A stretch of DNA of 30,483 nt from Aminipila sp051883075 (GTDB taxonomy: Bacteria > Bacillota > Clostridia > Peptostreptococcales > Anaerovoracaceae): contig JBJETA010000156.1 of NCBI GenBank assembly GCA_051883075.1, positions 1-30,483 of the forward strand. Reading direction: 5' to 3'. Shown in pieces: positions 8,005 through 16,266 of the stretch. A program made the translations under genes and the position numbers. Numbering within the stretch: the stretch's first letter is position 1; each line of letters opens with the position of its first letter. The notes beneath the pieces are model-generated. The model was not told the origin of the DNA, ran no database searches, and worked only from the letters and a program-made list of their open reading frames with translations.

Positions 8005-9435
8005 TTATTTCCCTTCACTTATTTTTGTTTCAAATCTGTTCTTATCACCGGTAGGCACTTCAGTTGCGTAATCGCCGCTGAAGCATGCATCACAATATCC
8101 CTCTTTGCACTTCGTACCTATCAGCATGCAAAGATGTTCTGTATTTAAGTATCCAAGGCTGTCTACACCTATGATTTTCTCAATTTCATCTAAGGTATGG
8201 TTGCAGGCAATCAATGAATCCCTTGAATCAATATCTGTTCCATAATAACACGGATTTAAAAAGGCCGGAGCAGAAGATCTCATATGCACCTCTGTAGCTC
8301 CTGCTTCTCTAAGAAGCTTTACAATTCTTGCAGCTGTTGTTCCTCTTACAATCGAATCATCAACAAGAACCACTCTTTTGCCTTTTACAGTTTCACTGAT
8401 TGTATTTAGCTTTATTCTTACCTTGTCCTCTCTCGACTTCTGTCCCGGAGAGATAAATGTTCTTCCTATATATTTATTCTTTATGAACCCTATTCCATAA
8501 GGAATTCCGGATTGTCTGGAATATCCGATTGCTGCATCAATACCCGAATCGGGAACTCCTATTACCACATCTGCCTGTACAGGATGCTCCATTGCAAGGC
8601 ATGCTCCCGCCTTCAGTCTTGCATCATGAACCGATCTTCCTTCTATGACAGAGTCGGGTCTTGCAAAATAAATGTATTCGAAAATACATATCTTTTCAGG
8701 CTTCTTATTGCAATGTTCCTCTATGCTTCTTACTCCGGACTTATCAAATACAACAATTTCACCCGGTCTAATATCTCTGATAAATTCAGCACCTACCGAA
8801 TCGAGTGCGCAGCTTTCCGATGCAACTACATATGCGCCCTCCGGTGTCTTTCCGTAGCAAAGAGGTCTGAATCCATTTTCGTCTCTTGCTGCTACAAGCT
8901 TTGATGGTGACATAATCACAAGTGAATATGCCCCCTTGATTTTATTCATTGCTCTGTTTACAGCTTCTTCGATAGAACCTGAGTGAATTCTTTCCTTTGT
9001 AATCACATAGGAGATTACTTCAGTATCGCTTGTTGTATGAAAAATTGAGCCTTCCATTTCAAGTTCGCTTCTCAGCTCAAATGAATTTACAAGATTGCCA
9101 TTGTGAGCCAGCGCCATCCTGCCTTTTATATGATTTACAACAATCGGCTGGGCATTTAATCTTCCGTTGCTTCCTGTTGTTCCATATCGCACATGGCCAA
9201 CTGCTATGTTGCCCTCTCCAAGTTCCTCTAAAACCTGCGGTGTAAATACCTCATTTACAAGACCAAGATCCTTGTAGTAATTAAAGACTCCATCATCATT
9301 TACAACAATTCCGCAACTTTCCTGTCCTCTGTGCTGCAAGGCAAATAGTCCATAGTATACTGTATTTGCTATTGTATAATTATTGGGAGAGTATACACCA
9401 AACACTCCGCATTCTTCATGAATTTCCGTGCTCAT
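8005..9435 (-). CDS. purF: Amidophosphoribosyltransferase (canonical)
   Basis: A 476-residue first enzyme of the pathway, making phosphoribosylamine from PRPP and glutamine. An eight-residue propeptide precedes the nucleophile Cys9 in EECGVFGVYS, as in Bacillus PurF. The glutaminase residues are intact: RYGTTG (83-88), N112-G113 and D137 in SDTEV. The PRPP loop is VVLVDDSIVRGT (355-366). C250, C396, C448 and C451 fit the oxygen-sensitive [4Fe-4S] cluster of the Bacillus type. The gene starts 4 bases or so after the purC stop, behind AGGAG. It is the reference for seeing what the paralogue at 4934-6352 has lost. Confidence 0.97.
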   Translation of the reverse strand: MSTEIHEECGVFGVYSPNNYTIANTVYYGLFALQHRGQESCGIVVNDDGVFNYYKDLGLVNEVFTPQVLEELGEGNIAVGHVRYGTTGSNGRLNAQPIVVNHIKGRMALAHNGNLVNSFELRSELEMEGSIFHTTSDTEVISYVITKERIHSGSIEEAVNRAMNKIKGAYSLVIMSPSKLVAARDENGFRPLCYGKTPEGAYVVASESCALDSVGAEFIRDIRPGEIVVFDKSGVRSIEEHCNKKPEKICIFEYIYFARPDSVIEGRSVHDARLKAGACLAMEHPVQADVVIGVPDSGIDAAIGYSRQSGIPYGIGFIKNKYIGRTFISPGQKSREDKVRIKLNTISETVKGKRVVLVDDSIVRGTTAARIVKLLREAGATEVHMRSSAPAFLNPCYYGTDIDSRDSLIACNHTLDEIEKIIGVDSLGYLNTEHLCMLIGTKCKEGYCDACFSGDYATEVPTGDKNRFETKISEGK

Positions 9436-9439
9436 AAAA

Positions 9440-10144
9440 CTACTCCTGGACTCTCTTGAATACTTCCTGGTAAGTTTCCTCTACATTGCCAAGGTCTCTT
9501 CTGAATCTGTCCTTATCCATCTTTTCGTTTGTGTGAACATCCCAAAGTCTGCATGTGTCAGGAGAGATTTCATCAGCCAGAATAACTTTTCCGTCAAACA
9601 ATCCAAACTCAATCTTGAAGTCTATAAGCTTCAGATCTCTTTCAAGGAAGAATTCCTTTAGAGCTTCGTTTACGGCATATGCGTATTTTTTAACCTCTGC
9701 AAGCTGTTCCTCTGTTGTCAGTTCAAGTGCAATGATATGGTCGTCATTGATAAGAGGATCGCCAAGTTCATCGTTCTTATATGAAAATTCCAGTACGGGC
9801 TTCTTGAAAACTATACCCTCTTCAACACCGTATCTCTTTGAAAAAGAGCCTGCCGATACATTTCTTATGATTACTTCAAGAGGCAGAATCTTAACAGCCT
9901 TTACAAGAGTTTCTCTTTCGCTTAACTGTTCAACAAAGTGAGTAGGAATACCTTTTTCTTCAAGCATCCGGAAGATTATATTTGCCATAGTGTTGTTTAC
10001 TACGCCCTTGCCTGCAATCTGTCCCTTCTTCAGACCGTTAAAGGCAGTCGCATCGTCCTTGTAGTCAACAATCACAAGCTTTGGATCGTCTGTCTTGAAA
10101 ACCTTCTTTGCTTTTCCTTCATACATCATTTCTAATTTTTCCAT
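9440..10144 (-). CDS. purC: SAICAR synthetase
   Basis: A 234-residue ATP-dependent enzyme that joins aspartate to CAIR. It starts MEKLEMMYEGKAKKVFKTDD, the normal N-terminal nucleotide loop, and has GSFSKRYGVEEG and DEISPDTCRLWD for substrate and metal binding. The ATG at 10144 is preceded by AAGGAGAGCGGAAAA. The frame stays open upstream to 10189 but that would overlap purE and adds 15 residues unlike the family. It lies 13 bases after purE, and its stop nearly touches the purF start. Confidence 0.96.
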   Translation of the reverse strand: MEKLEMMYEGKAKKVFKTDDPKLVIVDYKDDATAFNGLKKGQIAGKGVVNNTMANIIFRMLEEKGIPTHFVEQLSERETLVKAVKILPLEVIIRNVSAGSFSKRYGVEEGIVFKKPVLEFSYKNDELGDPLINDDHIIALELTTEEQLAEVKKYAYAVNEALKEFFLERDLKLIDFKIEFGLFDGKVILADEISPDTCRLWDVHTNEKMDKDRFRRDLGNVEETYQEVFKRVQE

Positions 10145-10157
10145 TTTTCCGCTCTCC

Positions 10158-10640
10158 TTATTTTTTATTAAATTCTTCATCCAACGCAATAATGTCCTGT
10201 TCCATCTTTACCTTATATGCCTTCATCTTCCCACGAAGCTCAGGATATTTTATGCTCAACATCTGAACTGCCAGAAGTGCCGAATTTTCAGCTCCGTCTA
10301 TAGCAACTGTTGCAACGGGTACTCCTTTTGGCATCTGAACTACAGAAAGAAGCGAATCAAGCCCGTCAAGTGTACTTGACTTCATAGGTATTCCGATAAC
10401 CGGAAGCGGTGTTGTCGCCGCCAGAACCCCTGCAAGATGGGCTGCCTTTCCTGCCGCCGCTATAATGACCTCAATGCCTCTTTCTTCCGCAGTCTTTGCA
10501 AACTCCTCCGCAACTCCCGGTGTTCTGTGAGCCGAGATAATTCTTGTCTCATATTCAACTCCGAACTCCTTTAAAATATCTTCTGCTTTCTGCACAACGG
10601 GATAGTCTGATTTGCTTCCCATAACAATAGCAACCTTCAT
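10158..10640 (-). CDS. purE: AIR carboxylase / N5-CAIR mutase catalytic subunit
   Basis: A 160-residue PurE. The phosphate loop is VAIVMGSKSDYPV and the catalytic His is in SAHRTP. The C-terminal half contains GLDSLLSVVQMPKGVPVATVAIDGA. In the second active-site loop the usual bacterial AGGAAHLPG appears here as AAGKAAHLAG, with a Lys in place of Gly. No purK is in this window, so whether it works on N5-CAIR or on AIR plus CO2 directly is open. The ATG at 10640 has GGAGGAG just upstream; a TTG at 10655 was set aside because it lies inside that ribosome binding site. Confidence 0.95.
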   Translation of the reverse strand: MKVAIVMGSKSDYPVVQKAEDILKEFGVEYETRIISAHRTPGVAEEFAKTAEERGIEVIIAAAGKAAHLAGVLAATTPLPVIGIPMKSSTLDGLDSLLSVVQMPKGVPVATVAIDGAENSALLAVQMLSIKYPELRGKMKAYKVKMEQDIIALDEEFNKK

Positions 10641-10664
10641 CCGTTTCTCCTCCAACCTGATAAT

Positions 10665-13600
10665 TTATTTGAAATATTTAACACCTGATTCAAATATCTT
10701 CTGATCTTTGTTTCCGTCTACATTCTTGAATATGTTGTTTCCAAATCTTTCGGAATGTCCCATCTTTCCGAATACTCTTCCGTCAGGTGAGGTAATGCCC
10801 TCAATAGCCATAACGGAATAGTTTGGATTGTAGCTGATGTCCATGGAAGGCTTTCCGTCAAAATCAACATACTGCGTAGCAATCTGTCCGTTTTCAATCA
10901 TCTTTGCAAGGACTTCATCATTTGCGATAAATCTTCCTTCACCATGGGAAATGGCTATGGTATGAATGTCATCCACCTCAACTCCCGCAAGCCAAGGAGA
11001 TTTATTTGACGCTATTCTTGTATTTACAAGGCATGAAGCATGTCTGCCTATCTTGTTGTAGGTAAGTGTAGGCGAGTTGTCATCCATGTCTGAAATCTTT
11101 CCGTAAGGAACAAGTCCGAGCTTTACAAGTGCCTGGAAACCGTTGCATATACCCAGCATCAGTCCGTCCCTGTTTTCCAGAAGGTCTGTAACCGCTTCTT
11201 TAATCCTAGGGTTTCTGAACACTGCTGTAATGAACTTGGCTGAGCCATCCGGTTCATCACCGCCCGAGAAGCCTCCCGGAATGAAGATAATCTGGCTTTC
11301 CCTGATTTTCTTTTCAAGCTCATTTATAGATTCTGTCAGCTGCTGCTGCGTCATATTTCTCATAATATGAATGTTTGCTTCAGCGCCCGCTTTATCAAAC
11401 ACTCTCTTTGAGTCCATCTCGCAGTTTGTTCCCGGAAATGCCGGAATCAGAACTCTTGGCTTCGCAATCTTAACCGCAGGCGCAACTCTGCTTTCAGCCC
11501 TGAAGGATACAGCCTTCACCTCTGTATTGTCAGCGCCCTTGCAGTCAGCTGTTCTTACAGGGAAAATATCTTCAAGAGGTGCAGTCCACTTTTCGATGAC
11601 TTCGTTAAGTGAAATGCTGAATGCTTTTTCACCTGCTGCCGCCGTGATTACTTCCTCTGCCTTTGTCTGTCCCACTATCTTATATTCACATCCCACAAAC
11701 ATCTTATCAACATCCGCATTTCCTTCAACTTCAAGGATTAATGCACCGTAGTCCGCTCTGTACAGTTCTGTTTCCGTAATATTTTCAAGTCTTACTCCTA
11801 TCTTATTGCCCACCGCCATCTTAACAGCCGCAATAAATATTCCGCCCTTTCCTACAGGCATAGCCGCAAGCAGCTCTCCTTTTGCCGCAAGCTCATGAAC
11901 CCTGTCCATGTTCTTTCTGTAGCTTTCAAAGTCAAATCCGGCTGCTGACTTATCTGCTTCTGCTGTATGCTTAGGTGCAACTAAAACAAGCTTACTTCCC
12001 GCTTTCTTTAATTCAGTTGAAACAACCTGCTCTGCCTTTGTTACCGCTACCGCAAAGGAAACAAGTGTAGGAGGCACGTTAATGTCCATAAATGTACCTG
12101 ACATACTGTCCTTTCCGCCTATTGACGGAATCTCAAGCTCCTTCTGGACCTTCAAAGCTCCGAGCAATGCCATAAACGGCTTACTCCAGCTTTCAGGCTT
12201 TTCTGTCATTCTCTCGAAGTATTCCTGGAATGTCAGTCTTACTCCTCTTATATCGCCGCCCATAGCAGCAATCTTTGTCACTGAGTCGATAACAGCATAC
12301 ATAGCGCTGTGATAAGGTGAAAGCTTTGCAATCTGAGGGTCAAATCCGTAAGCCATGAGTGTGGTTGTGCTTGTCTCCCCCTTTGTGACAGGAAGCTTTG
12401 CAGCCATACCTGCCGCAGGTGAAAGCTGATATCTGCCACCTAGTGGCATAAGCACTGTTCCTGCACCGATTGTGCTGTCAAATCTTTCAATAAGACCCTT
12501 CTGGCTGCAGCAGTTTAAGTCTTCAAGATAAGCCATAGGATCTGTACATGTTACTTCGCCGATTTTATCAGTCAGATTGTTTTCTTTTACAAGAACCTTC
12601 GCTTCCTGCGTTGTTCCGTTTGTATTTAAGAACTCTCTGCTCAAGTTTAAGATGCACTTTTCTCTCCAGTACATTCTGAATCTTCCTGTATTTGTCACAC
12701 ATGCAACCTGTACGGCTTCAAGGTTCTCTTCCTCTGCATATCTGATAAATTCTTCCGCATCTTCTGCCGCAACTACCGCTGCCATTCTTTCCTGTGATTC
12801 TGAGATGGCAAGTTCTGTACCGTCTAAACCTTCATACTTTTTAAGTACTAAATCAAGATTTACATCAAGGCTGTCAGCAAGTTCACCGATGGCAACCGAT
12901 ACACCGCCTGCGCCGAAATCATTACATCTTTTTATAAGAGTTGCAGCTTCTTTTCTTCTGAACATTCTCTGGATATTTCTTTCAACAGGAGGATTTCCCT
13001 TCTGAACCTCTGCACCGCAGTTAAGTATTGATTCTTCCGTATGTTCTTTTGAGGAGCCTGTTGCACCGCCGCATCCGTCTCTTCCTGTTCTTCCGCCTAC
13101 AAGCACGATTACGTCACCTGGCTGCGGAGCCTCACGTCTTACATGGGAAGCAGGGGCAGCACCGATAACAGCTCCTATTTCCATTCTTTTAGCTACATAA
13201 TCTTCATCATAAACTTCTGCAACCTGTCCTGTTGCAAGTCCAATCTGGTTGCCGTATGAGCTGTATCCCGCAGCCGCGCCCTGTGTGATTTTTCTCTGAG
13301 GCAGCTTTCCTGCAAGAGTCTCTTCAATCGGCTTTCTAGGGTCAGCCGAACCGGTTACTCTCATAGCCTGATATACATAAACTCTTCCTGAAAGCGGGTC
13401 ACGGATAGCTCCGCCCAGACATGTTGCCGCACCACCGAAAGGTTCTATTTCTGTAGGATGGTTATGTGTTTCATTCTTGAACATTACCAGCCAGTCTTCT
13501 TCTCTTCCGTCAATGTCCGCTTTTACCTTTATACTGCAGGCATTTATTTCTTCAGATTCATCCAGATCGTTTACTTTTCCGTTCTTCTTCAAATACTTTG

Positions 13601-14462
13601 CGCCGATGCAGGCTAAATCCATAAGGCAGATATCCTTTCCGCCTTCTTCCGAAGTCTTATGTGCTCTCTCTCCGTAAACATCTTCTCTCATGGCAAGGTA
13701 TTCATCAAATGCCGCCTTAATCATTTCAGCATAAGGTCCTTCTTCAAAATCAATGTCGGTCAGTCTTGTCATAAAGGTTGTATGTCTGCAGTGGTCAGAC
13801 CAATATGTATCTATAACCTTCAGCTCTGTAATGCTTGGGTTTCTCTTTTCTTCATTTTTAAAATATTCCTGAATGAACACTATATCGTTATGGCTCATGG
13901 CAAAGCCCATTTCTTTTCTGTAGGTCTCCAGTCCGTTTTCATCCATGGAAGTAAAGCCTTCAACAATCTTTACATCTTCAGGAACTACGCTTTCCATGTC
14001 AAGATTTTCCGGCTTTTCCATAACAGCTTCGTGCGAATCAACCGGATTGATGCAGTATTTTTTTACTTCCGAAACCTGTTCTTCGGAAAGATTGCCTTCA
14101 AGTACGATAACTCTCGCAAACTTAACAAGCGGTTCTGCCTGTGCGTTTATCATTCTGATACACTGCATAGCCGAATCCGCTCTCTGATCATACTGTCCCG
14201 GTAAATATTCAACTGCAAACAGACTGCCCTTTACATCAGAAGGCAGTGTTTCTTCGTAAACCATGTCTACCGCAGGTTCGGAAAATACGGTACATTTTGC
14301 ACTCTCAAAAGTTTCATCGTCAAGACCGCATACATCATATCTGTTGAAAATCCTCACGCTTTCCAGATTTTCCAGATGCAGATTTCGCTTTATGTCTTCA
14401 AATACACCTTTAGCCTCAACATCAAATCCTTTTTTCTTTTCCACAAATATACGTTTTACCAT
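10665..14462 (-). CDS. purL: FGAM synthase, single-chain long form
   Basis: A 1265-residue glutamine-dependent FGAM synthase. The ATP-using part resembles two PurM halves (KNETHNHPTEIEPFGGAATC and IGGKDSMSGTFMD are typical). The C-terminal class I glutaminase has its nucleophile in GICNGFQAL (C1106) and the His/Glu pair in ISHGEGRF (H1173, E1175). Many Gram-positives instead make three separate chains, PurS, PurQ and PurL; here everything is in one polypeptide. I set the start at ATG 14462, after GAGAAAGGG, giving MVKRIFVEKKKGFDVEAKG. The frame is open for 54 codons upstream, but that stretch holds the promoter and operator sites. It is the first gene of the purine operon. Confidence 0.96.
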   Translation of the reverse strand: MVKRIFVEKKKGFDVEAKGVFEDIKRNLHLENLESVRIFNRYDVCGLDDETFESAKCTVFSEPAVDMVYEETLPSDVKGSLFAVEYLPGQYDQRADSAMQCIRMINAQAEPLVKFARVIVLEGNLSEEQVSEVKKYCINPVDSHEAVMEKPENLDMESVVPEDVKIVEGFTSMDENGLETYRKEMGFAMSHNDIVFIQEYFKNEEKRNPSITELKVIDTYWSDHCRHTTFMTRLTDIDFEEGPYAEMIKAAFDEYLAMREDVYGERAHKTSEEGGKDICLMDLACIGAKYLKKNGKVNDLDESEEINACSIKVKADIDGREEDWLVMFKNETHNHPTEIEPFGGAATCLGGAIRDPLSGRVYVYQAMRVTGSADPRKPIEETLAGKLPQRKITQGAAAGYSSYGNQIGLATGQVAEVYDEDYVAKRMEIGAVIGAAPASHVRREAPQPGDVIVLVGGRTGRDGCGGATGSSKEHTEESILNCGAEVQKGNPPVERNIQRMFRRKEAATLIKRCNDFGAGGVSVAIGELADSLDVNLDLVLKKYEGLDGTELAISESQERMAAVVAAEDAEEFIRYAEEENLEAVQVACVTNTGRFRMYWREKCILNLSREFLNTNGTTQEAKVLVKENNLTDKIGEVTCTDPMAYLEDLNCCSQKGLIERFDSTIGAGTVLMPLGGRYQLSPAAGMAAKLPVTKGETSTTTLMAYGFDPQIAKLSPYHSAMYAVIDSVTKIAAMGGDIRGVRLTFQEYFERMTEKPESWSKPFMALLGALKVQKELEIPSIGGKDSMSGTFMDINVPPTLVSFAVAVTKAEQVVSTELKKAGSKLVLVAPKHTAEADKSAAGFDFESYRKNMDRVHELAAKGELLAAMPVGKGGIFIAAVKMAVGNKIGVRLENITETELYRADYGALILEVEGNADVDKMFVGCEYKIVGQTKAEEVITAAAGEKAFSISLNEVIEKWTAPLEDIFPVRTADCKGADNTEVKAVSFRAESRVAPAVKIAKPRVLIPAFPGTNCEMDSKRVFDKAGAEANIHIMRNMTQQQLTESINELEKKIRESQIIFIPGGFSGGDEPDGSAKFITAVFRNPRIKEAVTDLLENRDGLMLGICNGFQALVKLGLVPYGKISDMDDNSPTLTYNKIGRHASCLVNTRIASNKSPWLAGVEVDDIHTIAISHGEGRFIANDEVLAKMIENGQIATQYVDFDGKPSMDISYNPNYSVMAIEGITSPDGRVFGKMGHSERFGNNIFKNVDGNKDQKIFESGVKYFK

Positions 14463-14485
14463 TTTCTGTTTCCCTTTCTCCGTAT

Positions 14486-14519
14486 AATGTTCGGCTTTAT
14501 AATCATAATCGTTCGTGTT
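14486..14519 (-). promoter_or_regulatory. purL: Two PurBox-like sites in the purL leader
   Basis: Read on the - strand, AACACGAACGATT (14507-14519) and AAAGCCGAACATT (14486-14498) carry the CGAAC core of the Gram-positive PurR PurBox (AWWWCCGAACWWT). The second differs from the consensus at one position. The cores are 22 bp apart, about two helical turns, in the same orientation. They lie between the predicted transcription start and the purL start codon, so a bound repressor would block elongation or initiation. No purR gene is in the window. Assignment is by motif only. Confidence 0.5.
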
Positions 14520-14549
14520 TTTACCGTTATTTATGTTTTTTACAGGTCG

Positions 14550-14578
14550 ATAATAGCACTTTTCCGATTTTTTGACAA
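14550..14578 (-). promoter_or_regulatory. purL: Sigma-A promoter of the purine operon
   Basis: On the - strand, TTGTCA (14573-14578) and TATTAT (14550-14555) are separated by exactly 17 bases. This predicts a start near 14543 and a leader of about 80 bases before purL. It is the only convincing promoter I see for the whole purine gene string; no good internal one was noticed. Confidence 0.75.
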
Positions 14579-14605
14579 CCTTTTTAATAAATTTTAATTT
14601 TAACA

Positions 14606-14621
14606 TTCGTATATATACGAA
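14606..14621. promoter_or_regulatory. Perfect 16-bp palindrome upstream of the purine promoter
   Basis: TTCGTATATATACGAA is its own reverse complement. It is flanked so that the + strand reads ATACGAACAAT, again a PurBox-like core, while the other half reads ATACGAATGTT. It lies about 63-78 bases upstream of the predicted purL start, a distance that suits an activator or upstream operator. The binding protein is not known. Confidence 0.45.
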
Positions 14622-14671
14622 CAATGCAGCTTTTTAATTATGTCTTTATACGTTTTTGCCTTCGCAAACAA

Positions 14672-14712
14672 AAAACTCTCCTGCCGGCTGCTCTGAGCCG
14701 ACGGAGAGTTTT
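14672..14712 (-). terminator. Intrinsic terminator of the SCIFF operon
   Basis: A perfect 10-bp stem, AAAACTCTCC (14672-14681) with GGAGAGTTTT (14703-14712), encloses a CGGCT/AGCCG inner stem. On the - strand it is followed by TTTTTTGTTTG. It lies 43 bases after the maturase stop and separates the SCIFF unit from the purine promoter. Confidence 0.88.
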
Positions 14713-14754
14713 GTCGTCAGTTAATCATATTTCCGGAAAGGTTTTAGTCGGTCA

Positions 14755-16146
14755 TTACTGTTTTTCTCCCTGACATCTCTTGGCAACCTGTATCATTATC
14801 GCACATTCAATTCTCTTTCTGTGCAGTCTGCATCCCAGCTCATAAACACCGTTTATGCTTCCGGTATTGTTATATGCATTTGCCGCACAGCCTCCGCTGC
14901 AGTACATTCTCGCGAAGCAGTCTTTGCATTCTTCGTGAGAGTATATGTTGCAGCCTTTAAACTGTTCCACCGCCGAGGTATTGTTTACCCCGTCAAAGAT
15001 ATTCCCCAGTTTAAATTCATCATGTCCGACAAACTGATGACATGGATACAGGTCTCCTTCAGGAGTGACCGCCATATATTCCGTTCCTACGCCGCATCCC
15101 GAAATACGCTTGACTACGCAAGGTCCTCCGGTCAAATCTACGTTGTAGTGGTAAAAATTAAAACCGTTTCCTTCTTTTTCTCTTTTCAGCATTTCAACTG
15201 CCAGTCTGTCATATTCATCAAACAGCTTCGGCAAATCGTCTTCCGTAAGCGCATATTCCGCATCAGGTGAAGCGACAACCGGTTCCATGGAAAGCTCCTT
15301 AAAGCCCAAATCCGCCAGATGAAGTATGTCCTTTGAAAAGTCAGTATTGAAATGAGTATAAGTTCCTCTTATGTAATAGTCCTTCTGATCTCTTGAATCA
15401 GCCATATCTATGAATTTAGGCAATATGATGTCATAGGTGCCTTTGCCGTTTCTGGTAAGTCTCATCCTGTCGTTGACTTCCTTTCGTCCGTCAATGCTCA
15501 GCACCACGTTGCCCATCTCTTTATTTACAAATTTTATAACTTCGTCATCAATCAGCATGCCGTTTGTGGTAAGCGTAAATCTGAAGTTTTTATCATGTGT
15601 TTTCTCAAGTTCCCTTCCGTATGCAACAAGTTCCTTTACAACCTCCCAGTTCAGCAGAGGCTCTCCGCCGAAAAAGTCAACTTCAAGGTTTTTTCTCGTT
15701 CCGGAATTTTCAACAAGAAAGTCCAGCGCTCTCTTCCCTACTTCAAGGGACATAAGCTCCCTGTCCCCCTTCTGGTATTCACCTTCACCGGCAAAGCAGT
15801 ACTTACATGCCATATTGCAGTCATGCGCAACATGCAGGCAGATGGCTTTCAGTACGGACTGTCTGTCTTTGAACTCCTCAGCCATTTCCGAGAATACGTC
15901 CTCCGAAAACAGTTTCCCCTGCTTCCTGAGTTCTTCTATATCGTCAAGCACCTCTTCAATCTCCGGCTTTGTAACATCCGGATTATGAACATATTTTGTG
16001 AGGATTTCAGCAATTATATCTGTTCTTTCTTTTCCTTCATTTACAAGCTCAATTACGTCATACGCCACATCATCAACAGAATGAACCGTGCCGCTGTTTA
16101 CATCTATAACGATGTTGTATCCGTTATTTTTGTAAGCATGTATCAT
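14755..16146 (-). CDS. scfB: SCIFF peptide maturase, radical SAM/SPASM enzyme
   Basis: A 463-residue radical SAM enzyme that installs a thioether cross-link in the SCIFF precursor encoded just upstream. Residues 1-95 form an N-terminal region of the size and place of the precursor-recognition (RRE-like) domain. The radical SAM core starts with CNMACKYC (C110, C114, C117), followed by FFGGEP (159-163) and a TLTTNG strand. The C-terminal SPASM region has many cysteines (C343, C351, C369, C399, C407, C410, C416, C420, C439), with CSGGCAANAYN near the end, and should bind auxiliary [4Fe-4S] clusters. All expected motifs look intact. Homologues make ranthipeptides (non-alpha thioethers). It shares the scfA promoter and follows a hairpin that may lower its expression relative to the precursor. 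Confidence 0.95.
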   Translation of the reverse strand: MIHAYKNNGYNIVIDVNSGTVHSVDDVAYDVIELVNEGKERTDIIAEILTKYVHNPDVTKPEIEEVLDDIEELRKQGKLFSEDVFSEMAEEFKDRQSVLKAICLHVAHDCNMACKYCFAGEGEYQKGDRELMSLEVGKRALDFLVENSGTRKNLEVDFFGGEPLLNWEVVKELVAYGRELEKTHDKNFRFTLTTNGMLIDDEVIKFVNKEMGNVVLSIDGRKEVNDRMRLTRNGKGTYDIILPKFIDMADSRDQKDYYIRGTYTHFNTDFSKDILHLADLGFKELSMEPVVASPDAEYALTEDDLPKLFDEYDRLAVEMLKREKEGNGFNFYHYNVDLTGGPCVVKRISGCGVGTEYMAVTPEGDLYPCHQFVGHDEFKLGNIFDGVNNTSAVEQFKGCNIYSHEECKDCFARMYCSGGCAANAYNNTGSINGVYELGCRLHRKRIECAIMIQVAKRCQGEKQ

Positions 16147-16222
16147 ACAAATTCCGCCTTCCTTAAATACTAATTTGAATTTGCCTCTTTTTTATTTTTG
16201 TTTTTCCTTTCTTCGGAAATCA

Positions 16223-16256
16223 AAATCGCTACAAGCGTCCCAGCCTGTAGCGATTT
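16223..16256 (-). terminator. Intercistronic hairpin between scfA and scfB
   Basis: AAATCGCTACA (16223-16233) and TGTAGCGATTT (16246-16256) form a perfect 11-bp stem with a 12-base loop. On the - strand it is followed by an interrupted T run (TTTTGATTT). It lies 10 bases after the precursor stop and well before the maturase start. Such a leaky terminator or processing site would give more precursor than enzyme. Confidence 0.65.
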
Positions 16257-16266
16257 ACTTCCTAGC

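Noticed and set aside
8001..8018. GTG start for purM at 8018
   Set aside because: It overlaps the purF stop, has no ribosome binding site and places GAAGGG inside the coding region; ATG 8000 is better.
13659..14204. 181-codon + strand open frame opposite purL
   Set aside because: It lies wholly antisense to well-conserved purL sequence, has no recognisable domain and no ribosome binding site.
14463..14545. Possible purine or PRPP riboswitch in the purL leader
   Set aside because: The leader is only about 80 bases, with no conserved aptamer core and no leader terminator that I can see.
14463..14624. 54-codon N-terminal extension of purL
   Set aside because: The stretch contains the -10/-35 hexamers and PurBox-like sites, and homologues start at MVKRIFVEKK.
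15437..16173. Long + strand open frames opposite the SCIFF maturase
   Set aside because: They are shadows of the maturase frame; translations are low-complexity Ser/Phe-rich with no motifs.
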